DNA from: Hymenobacter baengnokdamensis | Lineage (GTDB): Bacteria > Bacteroidota > Bacteroidia > Cytophagales > Hymenobacteraceae | Length of the DNA stretch: 64,000 nucleotides | Direction of reading: 5' to 3' | Assembly (NCBI RefSeq): GCF_008728635.1 | Contig: NZ_CP044285.1 | Span: 3,782,001 to 3,846,000 of the forward strand | Shown: positions 56,467 to 64,000 of the stretch, one piece after another | Layout of the letters: the number at the start of each line of letters is the position of its first letter | Position numbering within the stretch: position 1 is the stretch's first letter | The notes under the pieces: model-generated | The model's input: the letters and a program-made list of their open reading frames with translations, nothing else | Databases searched by the model: none | What the model was told of the DNA's origin: nothing | Program-made: the position numbers and the translations under genes

Positions 56467-57195
56467 ATGCCTCACCTTCAAATTGATGACCTGCTGGTGG
56501 AGGTTGTCTACAAGCGGGTTCGCTACCTGCGCCTGACGGTGCGGCGGCCCGACGGGCGTATCCAGGTTGGGGCACCGCCGCGCACTACGGAGGCTGCCAT
56601 CCGCAGCATGGTGCTACAGAAGCAAGCCTGGATTCGCAAGCACCAGGCGGCTTTTCGGGCGCAGGAAGTGCCGCCCGCGCTGCAATACGTCTCGGGCGAA
56701 ACGCACTTTTACCAGGGGCAGCCGTATCGGCTCTGCGTGGTGGAGCGGCCCGGCCGGGCGCAGGTAGCGCTGGCCGGCACCGAGCTGCACCTGCTGGTTC
56801 CGGCCGGTACTACCGCCTTGCAGCGGCGGCAAGTAGTGGCCGGCTGGCACCGGGCGCAGCTCCAGGCGCTTATTCCGCCGCTGCTGGCCAAGTGGGAGCC
56901 GGTGGTAGGAGCCCAGGCCGCGGCCTGGGGCATCAAGCAGATGAAAACCCGCTGGGGCACGTGCAGCATCCGCGCCCGGCGCATCTGGCTTAGCCTGGAG
57001 CTGAGCAAATGGCCCCTGCCCTGCCTGGAGTACGTGGTAGTACACGAGCTGGTGCACCTACACGAGCGCCTGCACAATGCCCGATTCTGGGAATTGGTAA
57101 ACCAGGCTATGCCTACGTGGCAGGCAGCCCACCAGGCCCTGAAGCAGGGCCGGCCCGACGCCGGGCCCCGGCCAGAACCCGTACGTACAGCGTGA
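56467..57195 (+). CDS. YgjP-like (DUF45) zinc metallopeptidase
   Basis: 242 residues, cytoplasmic, no signal. A YgjP/SprT-like protein: N-terminal beta-sheet part (DLLVEVVYKRVRYLRLTVRR, RIQVGAPPRTTEAAIRSMVL), then MKTRWGTCSIRARRIWLSLE and the zinc site VVHELVHLHERLHNARFWEL (HExxH and third His). E. coli YgjP is a proposed UTP-pyrophosphatase/metallopeptidase-like protein; activity here is unknown. Monocistronic. Confidence 0.9.
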   Translation: MPHLQIDDLLVEVVYKRVRYLRLTVRRPDGRIQVGAPPRTTEAAIRSMVLQKQAWIRKHQAAFRAQEVPPALQYVSGETHFYQGQPYRLCVVERPGRAQVALAGTELHLLVPAGTTALQRRQVVAGWHRAQLQALIPPLLAKWEPVVGAQAAAWGIKQMKTRWGTCSIRARRIWLSLELSKWPLPCLEYVVVHELVHLHERLHNARFWELVNQAMPTWQAAHQALKQGRPDAGPRPEPVRTA

Positions 57196-57240
57196 GCCCG
57201 GTACCGGCCCGGCAGCCGCCGGGCGGCCGGAGCAGCGGCG

Positions 57241-58548
57241 CTACTTTAGCGAATCGTAGAGCCGGGCCATTTCGATGACCGGGTTATGCCCCAGGTAATC
57301 GCGGCAGGGCTGATTGTACTTGGAAGTCGGCTTTCTTTTTACGTCTTCGGGCTTGCCGCCCAGCGGGTTATAAAACTCCCAGATGGTGCCGGTGCGCTCA
57401 AACTGCCGGGCCGAATCATCGAGCGCTTTTTCCAGAATAAGCCGGGCCGCCGCGCGGCGGCCGTAGCGCAGGCAGCCCCTGGCGGCCCAGTAGGCCATGC
57501 TGTTCCAGGCCGGCCCACGCCACATGCGCAGCTCAAACTTTGGGTCGCGCCGCCCTACTGTGGCAATGGGGTGCTCGGTAAGAAAGACCTCTTTATTGAG
57601 CAGGTAGGTATCGATGTAGCGGTCGGCCTGCGCCTGGGTGGCGGCCCCGGTTACCAGGGGCCACATGCTTTCGAAGGGCAGGTTGCGCAGCGCCGGATTT
57701 TTCACGGCCCAGCTGTCGTAAAACATGCCATCGGCCGGCACATACAGGCTCGTTTGAATAAAGGCCCGCAGCTCGGCGGCCCGCTTTTCATAATAAGCCG
57801 CATCGAGGCCCAGCTGCCGGGCCCACTGGGCGGCTATGGTGTAAAGCGCATACACGTGGCTGGTGGCGTCGACGCAGGCCAGAGCCCCGGGGGCCACCTC
57901 ATCGAACCGGATGCCTTCGTCGACGCCGCTTTCCCATTTTTTCAGCAGAATATCGTTGTAGAAAAAGCCGCCGCTTTCGACCTTGCGGTTATTCTCAAAC
58001 CAGGTGAGCTGGCGCACCAGCGGGGTATAGAAGCGCTTAACTACGGCGCTGTCGCGGGTGACGTGCACGTACTCCTGCACGGCCAGCGGCCAGAGCGGCG
58101 GGTGGCCCTGGGTATCCTTGTTCCAGCGCACCGAGTCGCGCCCCGACAGCCCGCCGGGCATGTAGATAGAGCCGGGCACCAGCCCATTGGGCTCCTGGTT
58201 TTTAGTATCATTCAGCAGCTGGTGCAGCGCGTGCTCGGGGTAAGAGGGCAGCACATCGAGCGCCTCGTGCACCACGTCCCAATGCCCAAACGCATTGCCG
58301 TAGACGTAGCCGGGCCCCAGGTCTTCCCACTCGTAGTCGAAGGGCCAGGCGGCGGGGTGGGTAGCTTTTTGGTGCAGCGCCGCTACGTAGCGCAGCATGG
58401 GTCGCCAGGCCGGCTTGCCCACCCGGCCCGCATCGCGGCTGAGCTGCGCCCAGCTTCCGGCGGCACGAGCGGGCTGGGGTGCCTGGGCCGATAGCCGGGT
58501 GAGACTGGCTGGCAGCAGAAGCAAAGAGAGCATTTTGGTTAAACGCAT
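57241..58548 (-). CDS. Secreted six-hairpin (MGH1-like) glycosidase
   Basis: 435 residues with signal MRLTKMLSLLLLPASLTRLSAQ. (alpha/alpha)6 barrel: NAFGHWDVVHEALDVLPSYP, RWNKDTQGHPPLWPLAVQEY, FYNDILLKKWESGVDEGIRF (Glu/Asp pair), RNLPFESMWPLVTGAATQAQ and LRMWRGPAWNSMAYWAARG. This is the pattern of MGH1/GH63/trehalase-type inverting enzymes; probable glucoside or glucosylglycerate substrate. The C-terminus has TGTIWEFYNPLGGKPEDVKR. Related in fold to the partial lipoprotein at the window start. Confidence 0.88.
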   Translation of the reverse strand: MRLTKMLSLLLLPASLTRLSAQAPQPARAAGSWAQLSRDAGRVGKPAWRPMLRYVAALHQKATHPAAWPFDYEWEDLGPGYVYGNAFGHWDVVHEALDVLPSYPEHALHQLLNDTKNQEPNGLVPGSIYMPGGLSGRDSVRWNKDTQGHPPLWPLAVQEYVHVTRDSAVVKRFYTPLVRQLTWFENNRKVESGGFFYNDILLKKWESGVDEGIRFDEVAPGALACVDATSHVYALYTIAAQWARQLGLDAAYYEKRAAELRAFIQTSLYVPADGMFYDSWAVKNPALRNLPFESMWPLVTGAATQAQADRYIDTYLLNKEVFLTEHPIATVGRRDPKFELRMWRGPAWNSMAYWAARGCLRYGRRAAARLILEKALDDSARQFERTGTIWEFYNPLGGKPEDVKRKPTSKYNQPCRDYLGHNPVIEMARLYDSLK

Positions 58549-58779
58549 ATTGTTTTTACAATATTATTAATGTCAAATATGTATTTTTATTGAGGCGTTC
58601 TTTTTTCAGCAAATCGACAGACGGGCGGGCACAGAGGTGCGTGCTTTAACGCGGCGCTGTTTTGGGCTGCTTTGGCAGCCTCGTTCAACGCCGAGACGCA
58701 AAGATGCGGCTCTACACGAACCTTGCACCTACTGTACTATTGCTGCTGATGCTATTATTGGGGCAGGTGCGGTTCCTGC

Positions 58780-58787
58780 TACCTTCG
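58780..58787 (+). promoter_or_regulatory. -7 box of the amidohydrolase 2 gene
   Basis: TACCTTCG with a TTG at 58758-58760 and a spacing of 19 bases, matching the Bacteroidota sigma-A arrangement; ATG follows at 58828. Confidence 0.6.
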
Positions 58788-58827
58788 CCTGCCCGTTTAG
58801 TTAGGACCCACTGCTCACTTTTGGCCG

Positions 58828-60219
58828 ATGCGACTTTTCCCCTACCTGCTGCTGGCCTTGTGGCTAGGCACTTTGGCCACGCACGCGCAGAGTATTACCA
58901 TCGTGCACGCCAACGTGATTGACGTGGCTACCGGCCAGGTGCAGCCCGACCAGACGGTGGTTATCACCGGCAAGCGCATTGTTCGGGTTGGGCCATCGGC
59001 CCGCATTACGCCTCCCAAGGGCCGTCTTATCGACGCCCGTGGCCAATACCTCATGCCGGGGCTGTGGGATATGCACACCCACGTCTATTTCGACGGCACG
59101 GCCAGCGCCGGCACCAGCCTGATTTTGCCGCTGCTGGTGGCCAACGGCATTACCGGCATCCGGGACATGGGCAGCGAGCTGGACTCCATTCTGCACGCGC
59201 GGGAGGCCGTGGCGGCCCACCGCCTGCTGGGCCCGCGCCTGGTGGTGAGCGGCCCGATGCTCGACGGCCCCAAATCGCCTTACAAGGCCTCCATTGCCAT
59301 TGCTACGGCCGAAGACGGCCGCCGGGCAGTCGACCAGCTTAAGGCGCGCGGGGTCGATTTTATCAAGGTTCAGTCGCTGGTGCCCCGGGCCGCGTACTTC
59401 GCCATTGCTGCCGAGGCCAGGGCCGTGGGCCTGCCCTTTGAGGGGCACGTACCCGATGCCGTGCGGGCCAGTGAGGCCGTAGCGGCCGGCCAGCGCAGCT
59501 TTGAGCACCTGATTGGCATTTTTGAGGCCAGCTCGACGGCCGAGGATGCCTACGTGGCCGGCAGCCCCAAGTCGCCGGCCAGCCTGCTGGCCACCTTCGA
59601 CCCGGCCCGCGAGGCCACTATTATTGCGCTGCTGGCCAAGCACCGCGAAATATGGCAGTGTCCCACGCTGTTCTGGGAGCGCGGCCAGTGGCTGGTTGAT
59701 AGCATTGCGTGGCGGCAAGCCCCCGACCTGGCCTACGCGGGCCGCAGCTGGGTAGAGCAGCGCTGGCCCAGGGCCCAGCTCAGCATTGCCAAGAATATGG
59801 ATACCGACCCGCTGCCGATGCGGGCGCGCTTCGTCGGCCACGAGCTCGACCTGGTGCGCAAGCTTCACGCGGCGCAGGTGGGCTTCCTGGCTGGTACGGA
59901 TATGCCGGCCGGGGTCGACCTGGTGCCCGGCGTGAGCCTGCACCTGGAGCTTCAGCGCTTTGTGGCGGCGGGCTTCACTCCCCTGCAAGCCCTGCAAACG
60001 GCCACGCTCAACCCGGCCCGGTATTATGGTCGCCTCCAGGACTTTGGCTCGGTGCAGGCCGGCCGCCTCGCCGACCTGGTGCTGCTCAGTGCCAACCCCC
60101 TGGCCGACATTGCCAACACCCAGCGCATTGTGGGCGTGCTGGCCGACGGGCAATACCTGTCGCGGCCCGACCTGGATGAGCTGCAGCGCCGCTTGCGGCA
60201 AGTAGCAGCCAGCAAGTAG
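58828..60219 (+). CDS. Secreted amidohydrolase-family protein (copy 2)
   Basis: 463 residues, signal MRLFPYLLLALWLGTLATHAQ. Metal-dependent hydrolase barrel: MPGLWDMHTHVYFDGTASAG (HxH), KARGVDFIKVQSLVPRAAYF (bridging Lys), RSFEHLIGIFEASSTAEDAY (metal His), VGFLAGTDMPAGVDLVPGVS (metal Asp). Likely peptidase or imidazolone-type amidohydrolase, as with 46419-47672. It lies 61 bases upstream of an alpha/beta hydrolase on the same strand, so an operon for degradative enzymes is likely. Confidence 0.88.
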   Translation: MRLFPYLLLALWLGTLATHAQSITIVHANVIDVATGQVQPDQTVVITGKRIVRVGPSARITPPKGRLIDARGQYLMPGLWDMHTHVYFDGTASAGTSLILPLLVANGITGIRDMGSELDSILHAREAVAAHRLLGPRLVVSGPMLDGPKSPYKASIAIATAEDGRRAVDQLKARGVDFIKVQSLVPRAAYFAIAAEARAVGLPFEGHVPDAVRASEAVAAGQRSFEHLIGIFEASSTAEDAYVAGSPKSPASLLATFDPAREATIIALLAKHREIWQCPTLFWERGQWLVDSIAWRQAPDLAYAGRSWVEQRWPRAQLSIAKNMDTDPLPMRARFVGHELDLVRKLHAAQVGFLAGTDMPAGVDLVPGVSLHLELQRFVAAGFTPLQALQTATLNPARYYGRLQDFGSVQAGRLADLVLLSANPLADIANTQRIVGVLADGQYLSRPDLDELQRRLRQVAASK

Positions 60220-60280
60220 CGCCCTGGCCCGGCACCCCGCCCCGTACATCAACCTGCAAATCACTGTAAAGAGTGCATTT

Positions 60281-61372
60281 ATGAAAAATCCTTTACTGCT
60301 ACTGTTGCTTTGCTGCGTGCAGCTGCTACCTGCTGCTGGCTGGGCCCAAAGCAAGTACCCGGCTCCGGTAGAGGGCGATTTTATGCTGCCGAAGTTTCGC
60401 TTCGAAAGCGGCGAAACACTGCCCACGCTCACTATTCACTATACCACGGTTGGGCAGCCCCGCCGGGATAAAGCCGGGAAAATCGTGAACGCGGTGCTCA
60501 TCATGCACGGCACCACGGGGGCAGGCTCCAACTTTTTGAGCGAGCAGTTTGCCGGCCACCTGTTTGGGCCGGGGCAGCTGCTCGATGCCGCGAAGTACTA
60601 CAACATCCTGCCCGATGCTATCGGCCACGGCCGGTCGAGCAAGCCCAGCAACGGCCTACGGATGAAATTTCCAAAATATAACTATGACGATATGGTCGTC
60701 GCCAACTACCAGCTCCTGACCGAGAAGCTGGGCGTAGCGCACGCCCGCCTGGTAATGGGCACCTCAATGGGTGGCATGGAAACCTGGGTGTGGGGCTATA
60801 AATACCCCGACTTTATGGACGCGCTGCTGCCCCTGGCCAGCCTGCCGGTCGAGATAGCCGGCCGCAACCGCATGCTGCGCAAGATGGCCATCGACCTGAT
60901 TGAGATGGACCCGGCCTGGCAGGGCGGCGCGTACACTACCGAGCCGAAAGTGGGGCTCACCGGGGCTGAGTCGTCGCTCATCTTTATGACCAGCAGCCCG
61001 AAGCAGCTGCAAAAGCAAGCCCCCACGCGCGAGCTGGCCGAAGCGGCCCTGGCCAAAATCGAAGCCCGCTACTACAGCTCGCTCGATGCCAACGACATGA
61101 TTTATCAGTTTGATGCCTCGCGCGACTACAACCCTGCCCCGCACCTGGCAGCCATCAAAGCGCCGCTGTTTGCCATCAACTCGGCCGACGACCAGGTGAA
61201 CCCGCCGGAGCTGGGCATTCTGGAAACCGAAATCAAGCGGGTGGCGAAAGGCCGCTATATTCTGCTGCCCATCACTGACCTCACCACCGGGCACGGCACG
61301 CACTCCAACCCGGCAGTTTGGGGAAACTACTTGCAGGAATTGCTGACACTGAGTGAAAAGCCGGCGCACTGA
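60281..61372 (+). CDS. Secreted alpha/beta hydrolase, MetX-like
   Basis: 363 residues. Signal LLLLLLCCVQLLPAAGWAQ. Alpha/beta hydrolase with nucleophile elbow VMGTSMGGMETWVWGYKYPD (Ser), acid in FAINSADDQVNPPELG and His in LTTGHGTHSNPAVWGNYLQE. The layout resembles homoserine O-acetyltransferase-type proteins (TVGQPRRDKAGKIVNAVLIM, HGTTGAGSNFL), but export argues against amino acid synthesis; a hydrolase or acyltransferase on extracellular substrates is more likely. Same direction as the preceding amidohydrolase; the amidase gene converges with it. Confidence 0.82.
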   Translation: MKNPLLLLLLCCVQLLPAAGWAQSKYPAPVEGDFMLPKFRFESGETLPTLTIHYTTVGQPRRDKAGKIVNAVLIMHGTTGAGSNFLSEQFAGHLFGPGQLLDAAKYYNILPDAIGHGRSSKPSNGLRMKFPKYNYDDMVVANYQLLTEKLGVAHARLVMGTSMGGMETWVWGYKYPDFMDALLPLASLPVEIAGRNRMLRKMAIDLIEMDPAWQGGAYTTEPKVGLTGAESSLIFMTSSPKQLQKQAPTRELAEAALAKIEARYYSSLDANDMIYQFDASRDYNPAPHLAAIKAPLFAINSADDQVNPPELGILETEIKRVAKGRYILLPITDLTTGHGTHSNPAVWGNYLQELLTLSEKPAH

Positions 61373-61397
61373 GCCGCAGCCCTGCCCGTGCCGCCGG

Positions 61398-63002
61398 CTA
61401 CTTGCCCGCGGCCGGCGGCACAGGCAGGGCCGGAAACCGGGCCGGGGCCCGGCGGTGGTGCGTAGCCTGCTCGTAGGCGTAGGCGTAGGTAATGAGCGTG
61501 GGCTCATCAAACGAGCGGCCCAGAAACTGGAGGCCGGCGGGCAGATTATCGTAGGTGAAGCCCATGGGCACGGTGAAGGCCGGCTGGCCGGTGTGCGGGG
61601 CAATCAGCTGGCTGTTGTCGCCCTGGTAGCCCTTGAAATCCCCGATTTTGGCGGGCGGGTTATTCCAGGTCGGGTACACGAGCGCGCCGAGCTGGTAGCG
61701 GTCCATCACGGCCGTTACGGCGTTGCGGAAGGCAATGCGGCGCGGGTCGGTGTAGGCTTCGCCGCGGCCGGCTACGCTGGCGCTCGGCGCAACCCCGTGC
61801 GCTAGCTCGTCTTGCAGATTCTCTTTAATATAAGCCGAGTATTTGCCCGAAGCCAGCACCTCGTCGATGTTGTGCACGGGTGCCTTGGGGCCAAGCGCAG
61901 CCAGGTATTGGTTGATGTCGTGCTTAAAAACCGAAGCCCACTGGCCGCTGCTGACCTGGGCAAAATTCGGGATTTCCACCTCTACTACCACGGCGCCCGC
62001 CTTGCGCAGGTCGGCCACGGCCTGCGCAAACAACGCCTTCACCTGCGGGTCGGGGTGGCGCTCGCTGAGCGTGCGCAGCACCCCGATGCGCGCCCCCTGG
62101 AGCCCGTCTTTTTTCAGAAACTGCTGGTAGCCGCCGGCCGGAATCTTGCCGGCGCAGTAGGCGGTGAGCGGGTCGGCCGGGTCGGGGCCGGTGGCCATTG
62201 CGTCGAGCAGCCGGGTGGCGTCGGCTACCGAGCGGGCCATGGGGCCGCCGGTATCGTTGCGCAGGTACAGCGGCGCAATACCCGCCCGGCTCAGCAGCCC
62301 CAGCGTGGGCCGAAACCCCACCAGGGCGTTGTGCGACGAAGGCCCCCGGATAGAGTTGCCGGTGTCGGTGCCCAGGCCTGCCGTGCCGAAGCTGGCGGCC
62401 ACCGCGGCCGCCGTGCCGCCGCTCGAGCCGGCCGGCACGTGCGCCAGGTTGTAGGGATTGCGCGTTTCGCCCGCAATCGAACTGATAGTGACCATCGGGC
62501 TAAAGGCCCATTCGGCCATATTAGACTTAGCCAGCACAATAGCCCCGGCAGCTTTCAGCTTTTTCACCAGGGTGGCGTCTTCCGTCGGCGCAAAGCCTTT
62601 GAGGGCGAGCGAGCCGGCCGTGGTTTGGAGGCCAGCCGTGTTGTAATTATCCTTCACAATGAGCGGGATGCAGTGCAGGGGCCGCAGCTTGCCGGTGCGG
62701 CGATATTCAGCATCAAGCTGCCGCGCCTGCGCCAGCGCCTGCGGATTGGTAACGACGATAGCGTTGAGCCTGGTGGGCTGGTCGTAGGCCGCAATGCGGG
62801 CCTGGTACGCCTGTACCAGCTGCTCGCAGTTGCAGTCGCCCCGCTTCAGGGCCTGCTGCACGTCGGCAACCGAGGCTTCGGTTACCTCAAAATGCGGATG
62901 GGCTGCCGGCTGTTGGCGGGGTGCCTGGTTGCAGCTGGCTCCTAGCAGCGCAGCGCACAGCAGCAGGAATAAGTACAGGCTGTTTTTTTGAGTAAGGCTC
63001 AT
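61398..63002 (-). CDS. Secreted amidase-signature enzyme, lipoprotein
   Basis: 534 residues from the ATG at 63000-63002. Lipoprotein signal ending in LGASC (about residue 24). The amidase signature (Ser-cisSer-Lys) is intact: Lys in PLIVKDNYNTAGLQTTAGSL, the GSSGGTAAAVAASFGTAGLG serine-rich signature and the cisSer/Ser in GTDTGNSIRGPSSHNALVGF. Probably hydrolyses amides or peptides outside the cytoplasm. It is convergent with the alpha/beta hydrolase; stop-to-stop distance is about 26 bases. Confidence 0.9.
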   Translation of the reverse strand: MSLTQKNSLYLFLLLCAALLGASCNQAPRQQPAAHPHFEVTEASVADVQQALKRGDCNCEQLVQAYQARIAAYDQPTRLNAIVVTNPQALAQARQLDAEYRRTGKLRPLHCIPLIVKDNYNTAGLQTTAGSLALKGFAPTEDATLVKKLKAAGAIVLAKSNMAEWAFSPMVTISSIAGETRNPYNLAHVPAGSSGGTAAAVAASFGTAGLGTDTGNSIRGPSSHNALVGFRPTLGLLSRAGIAPLYLRNDTGGPMARSVADATRLLDAMATGPDPADPLTAYCAGKIPAGGYQQFLKKDGLQGARIGVLRTLSERHPDPQVKALFAQAVADLRKAGAVVVEVEIPNFAQVSSGQWASVFKHDINQYLAALGPKAPVHNIDEVLASGKYSAYIKENLQDELAHGVAPSASVAGRGEAYTDPRRIAFRNAVTAVMDRYQLGALVYPTWNNPPAKIGDFKGYQGDNSQLIAPHTGQPAFTVPMGFTYDNLPAGLQFLGRSFDEPTLITYAYAYEQATHHRRAPARFPALPVPPAAGK

Positions 63003-63168
63003 GCCATAGCAATAACGGAGTAAGCCGGGGAAACCACCTAGCACTTTGCCGAAAATACTTGCTTTTGCGCCCTGCCTGCGCGTGCCTAACGGCTAGCCTT
63101 TCGCACGCGCAGGCTGGCAATTTTATCAGTTTTGGCTATAGGCAGAAGCGTCCGGCGTGCTTTCCACC

Positions 63169-63324
63169 CTATACCTGCTTGCGCCTGACCCAGAAAATCA
63201 CAAAATTCAGAATAGTCGAAAGGCCAAAGAACTCCGCGAGTATAAACCGATGGCGATGAGCAGCCATAAAACAGCAATAGCCTGCGAGTAGAGTAGTTAG
63301 CAGATAAAACCAATAGCGTTTCAT
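63169..63324 (-). CDS. Small two-segment membrane protein (51 residues)
   Basis: Below the usual ORF size limit. From the ATG at 63322-63324 it reads MKRYWFYLLTTLLAGYCCFM, then a basic stretch (AAHRHRFILAEFFG) and a second hydrophobic segment LSTILNFVIFWVRRKQV ending in Lys-Gln-Val. Two TM-like segments with positive ends suggest a small membrane protein; codon use looks coding-like but homology is unknown. It is transcribed in the same direction as the amidase gene, 167 bases upstream. Confidence 0.5.
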   Translation of the reverse strand: MKRYWFYLLTTLLAGYCCFMAAHRHRFILAEFFGLSTILNFVIFWVRRKQV

Positions 63325-63423
63325 GCTACCAAGCTAAGCACAAAACCTCGCTTCAGGCTTTGTCAGCACCCCTAACAATTTATGCCATAACTTTTTATAT
63401 TGAGTATAAAAAACTTATATGTT

Positions 63424-63573
63424 TTATATGACTTTTTCCCAACCAAAAGGTAGCTCCTCGCCTATAGGCATTGCGGGGGAAGGTTCGCGTAATACCTTGA
63501 GGCCGCCCTGCGTATCAATGAAGCTGGTAAGGAAATCTGCGAAATGACGTTCTTTTTTAGTTTCGGGTACGTC
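63424..63573 (-). pseudogene. Remnant of an unknown gene C-terminus (50 codons, no start)
   Basis: One minus-strand frame runs through about 49 codons of coding-like sequence (FADFLTSFIDTQGG, then REPSPAMPIGEELPFGW) to the stop at 63424-63426 but opens after a TAG at 63574-63576 and has no convincing start. It begins within or next to a half-copy of the family A repeat (63545-63559, GACGTTCTTTTTT), which suggests that the 5' part was replaced. No family recognised. Confidence 0.35.
63545..63559. repeat. Half of a family A repeat
   Basis: TGACGTTCTTTTTT is one outer arm of the A family; no matching partner arm is found within 200 bases, so only a remnant remains. Confidence 0.5.
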
Positions 63574-63607
63574 CTAAACAGGTTCAATGAGTAAAAGAAC
63601 CTTATTG

Positions 63608-64000
63608 TCAGGTTGTTTCACTACCCTGAATACTTGGTTTTGGAATGAGTAGTGGATAGCATACCGCCGCGATGAGCAGGGCGGTAACTCCTTGGCCAAG
63701 CATGGCCAGCGGGGCGCCTGTTTTTTGAGAAATGGCGCCGATGAGCAGGCTGCCGAGCGGTAGCATACCGAATAGGGCCATGGCAACATAGCTCATTACC
63801 CGGCCGCGCATGTGGGCAGCGGCCTCGGTTTGGAGAATGGCAATCGCGGCGGCCATCGGGGTAAGGGACCCCAGGCCGATAAGCAGGGCAAACGGGAGGG
63901 CCAGTGGAAAGTAGCTCGTACGGGAAAACAGACTCAGCCCCCCGCCCAGGACAACTACGCTCCCCAGCATAAATTTTCGCAGGTCAGCTCCCTTTTTAGC
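63608..64000 (-). CDS. MFS transporter, C-terminal part (5' end outside window)
   Basis: The minus-strand frame is open from the right window edge to the stop at 63608-63610. The last about 130 residues show hydrophobic helices of the C-terminal MFS bundle: FPLALPFALLIGLGSLTPMA, HMRGRVMSYVAMALFGMLPL and LGQGVTALLIAAVCYPLLIP. The loop motif MRGRVMS resembles the conserved MFS loop 2-3 type RxGR pattern (enterobactin-exporter-like, MFS_3). Substrate unknown. Confidence 0.8.
   Translation of the reverse strand, partial: AKKGADLRKFMLGSVVVLGGGLSLFSRTSYFPLALPFALLIGLGSLTPMAAAIAILQTEAAAHMRGRVMSYVAMALFGMLPLGSLLIGAISQKTGAPLAMLGQGVTALLIAAVCYPLLIPKPSIQGSETT

Noticed and set aside
58662..58922. 86-codon plus-strand ORF ahead of the amidohydrolase
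   Set aside because: It overlaps the promoter and the start of the amidohydrolase and lacks independent features; the hydrophobic stretch is short of a signal peptide context.
63086..63313. 75-codon minus-strand ORF next to the amidase
   Set aside because: The overlapping 51-residue ORF at 63169-63324 has a better start and TM-like composition; the 75-codon frame has no such pattern.
1..64000. tRNA, rRNA or riboswitch genes
   Set aside because: None seen by reading both strands; a covariance-model scan would be needed to exclude short ones.

Overview
The window reads as chromosome from a GC-rich member of the Bacteroidota, most like Hymenobacter and relatives (Cytophagales). The evidence is the Bacteroidota-type -7 promoter box (TAnnTTTG and variants such as TACCTTTG and TACCTTCG) in front of many genes, weak or absent Shine-Dalgarno sequences, short lipoprotein and Sec signal peptides on many small secreted proteins, the DAHP synthase/chorismate mutase fusion, PPK1 and YeiH relatives, and secreted carbohydrate-active enzymes. 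No rRNA, tRNA or CRISPR array was seen. The species is inferred, not proven.

Layout. 1-2.56 kb: C-terminally cut secreted six-hairpin glycosidase (minus). 2.7-6.9 kb: shikimate genes aroA, aroB and DAHP synthase/chorismate mutase (minus), with a plus-strand lipoprotein between them. 7.1-10.0 kb: proline dehydrogenase, a small unknown protein and a glycine-zipper stress protein. 10.4-16.7 kb: complete tripartite RND efflux operon (pump, adaptor, outer-membrane channel). 16.8-19.0 kb: DoxX-like protein and an ABC exporter. 19.2-23.05 kb: large type IIG restriction-modification enzyme with an AT-rich specificity domain, bracketed by two families of long palindromic repeats. 23.2-30.3 kb: SPFH/prohibitin protein, GT2 glycosyltransferase, a phosphoesterase-beta-barrel fusion and a second barrel protein. 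30.4-34.8 kb: RhuM/Fic protein, Ppx/GppA phosphatase and convergent polyphosphate kinase. 34.9-40.3 kb: accessory segment between two paralogous Uma2 nuclease genes, holding an unknown protein, a complete IS630-family element, an AT-rich Mrr-like nuclease and a WYL regulator. 40.4-46.3 kb: UbiB/ABC1 kinase, DinB-like protein, thioesterase, methyltransferase, DUF2256 zinc protein, then a Tat-exported molybdopterin oxidoreductase with its cytochrome b partner. 46.4-52.3 kb: amidohydrolase, penicillin-acylase family protein, YeiH transporter and LysR regulator. 52.4-63.3 kb: lipoprotein, pectinesterase, DUF92 protein, an AT-hook protein, a YgjP-like metallopeptidase, a second six-hairpin glycosidase, a second amidohydrolase, a secreted alpha/beta hydrolase and an amidase. 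63.4-64.0 kb: a gene remnant and the C-terminal end of an MFS transporter.

How it fits together. Most of the window is ordinary housekeeping, envelope and catabolic content. Defence-like or mobile functions are concentrated at 19-23 kb and 30-40 kb. The most notable signals are: (i) the foreign-looking target-recognition segment inside the type IIG enzyme; (ii) the Mrr-like nuclease plus WYL regulator pair beside a fresh-looking IS630 copy and between two Uma2 paralogues; (iii) several families of dispersed palindromes that occur both as single units and as inverted pairs; and (iv) repeated placement of the -7 box 4-5 bases before the start codon, implying leaderless mRNAs. None of these is proven to be a new system from sequence alone.
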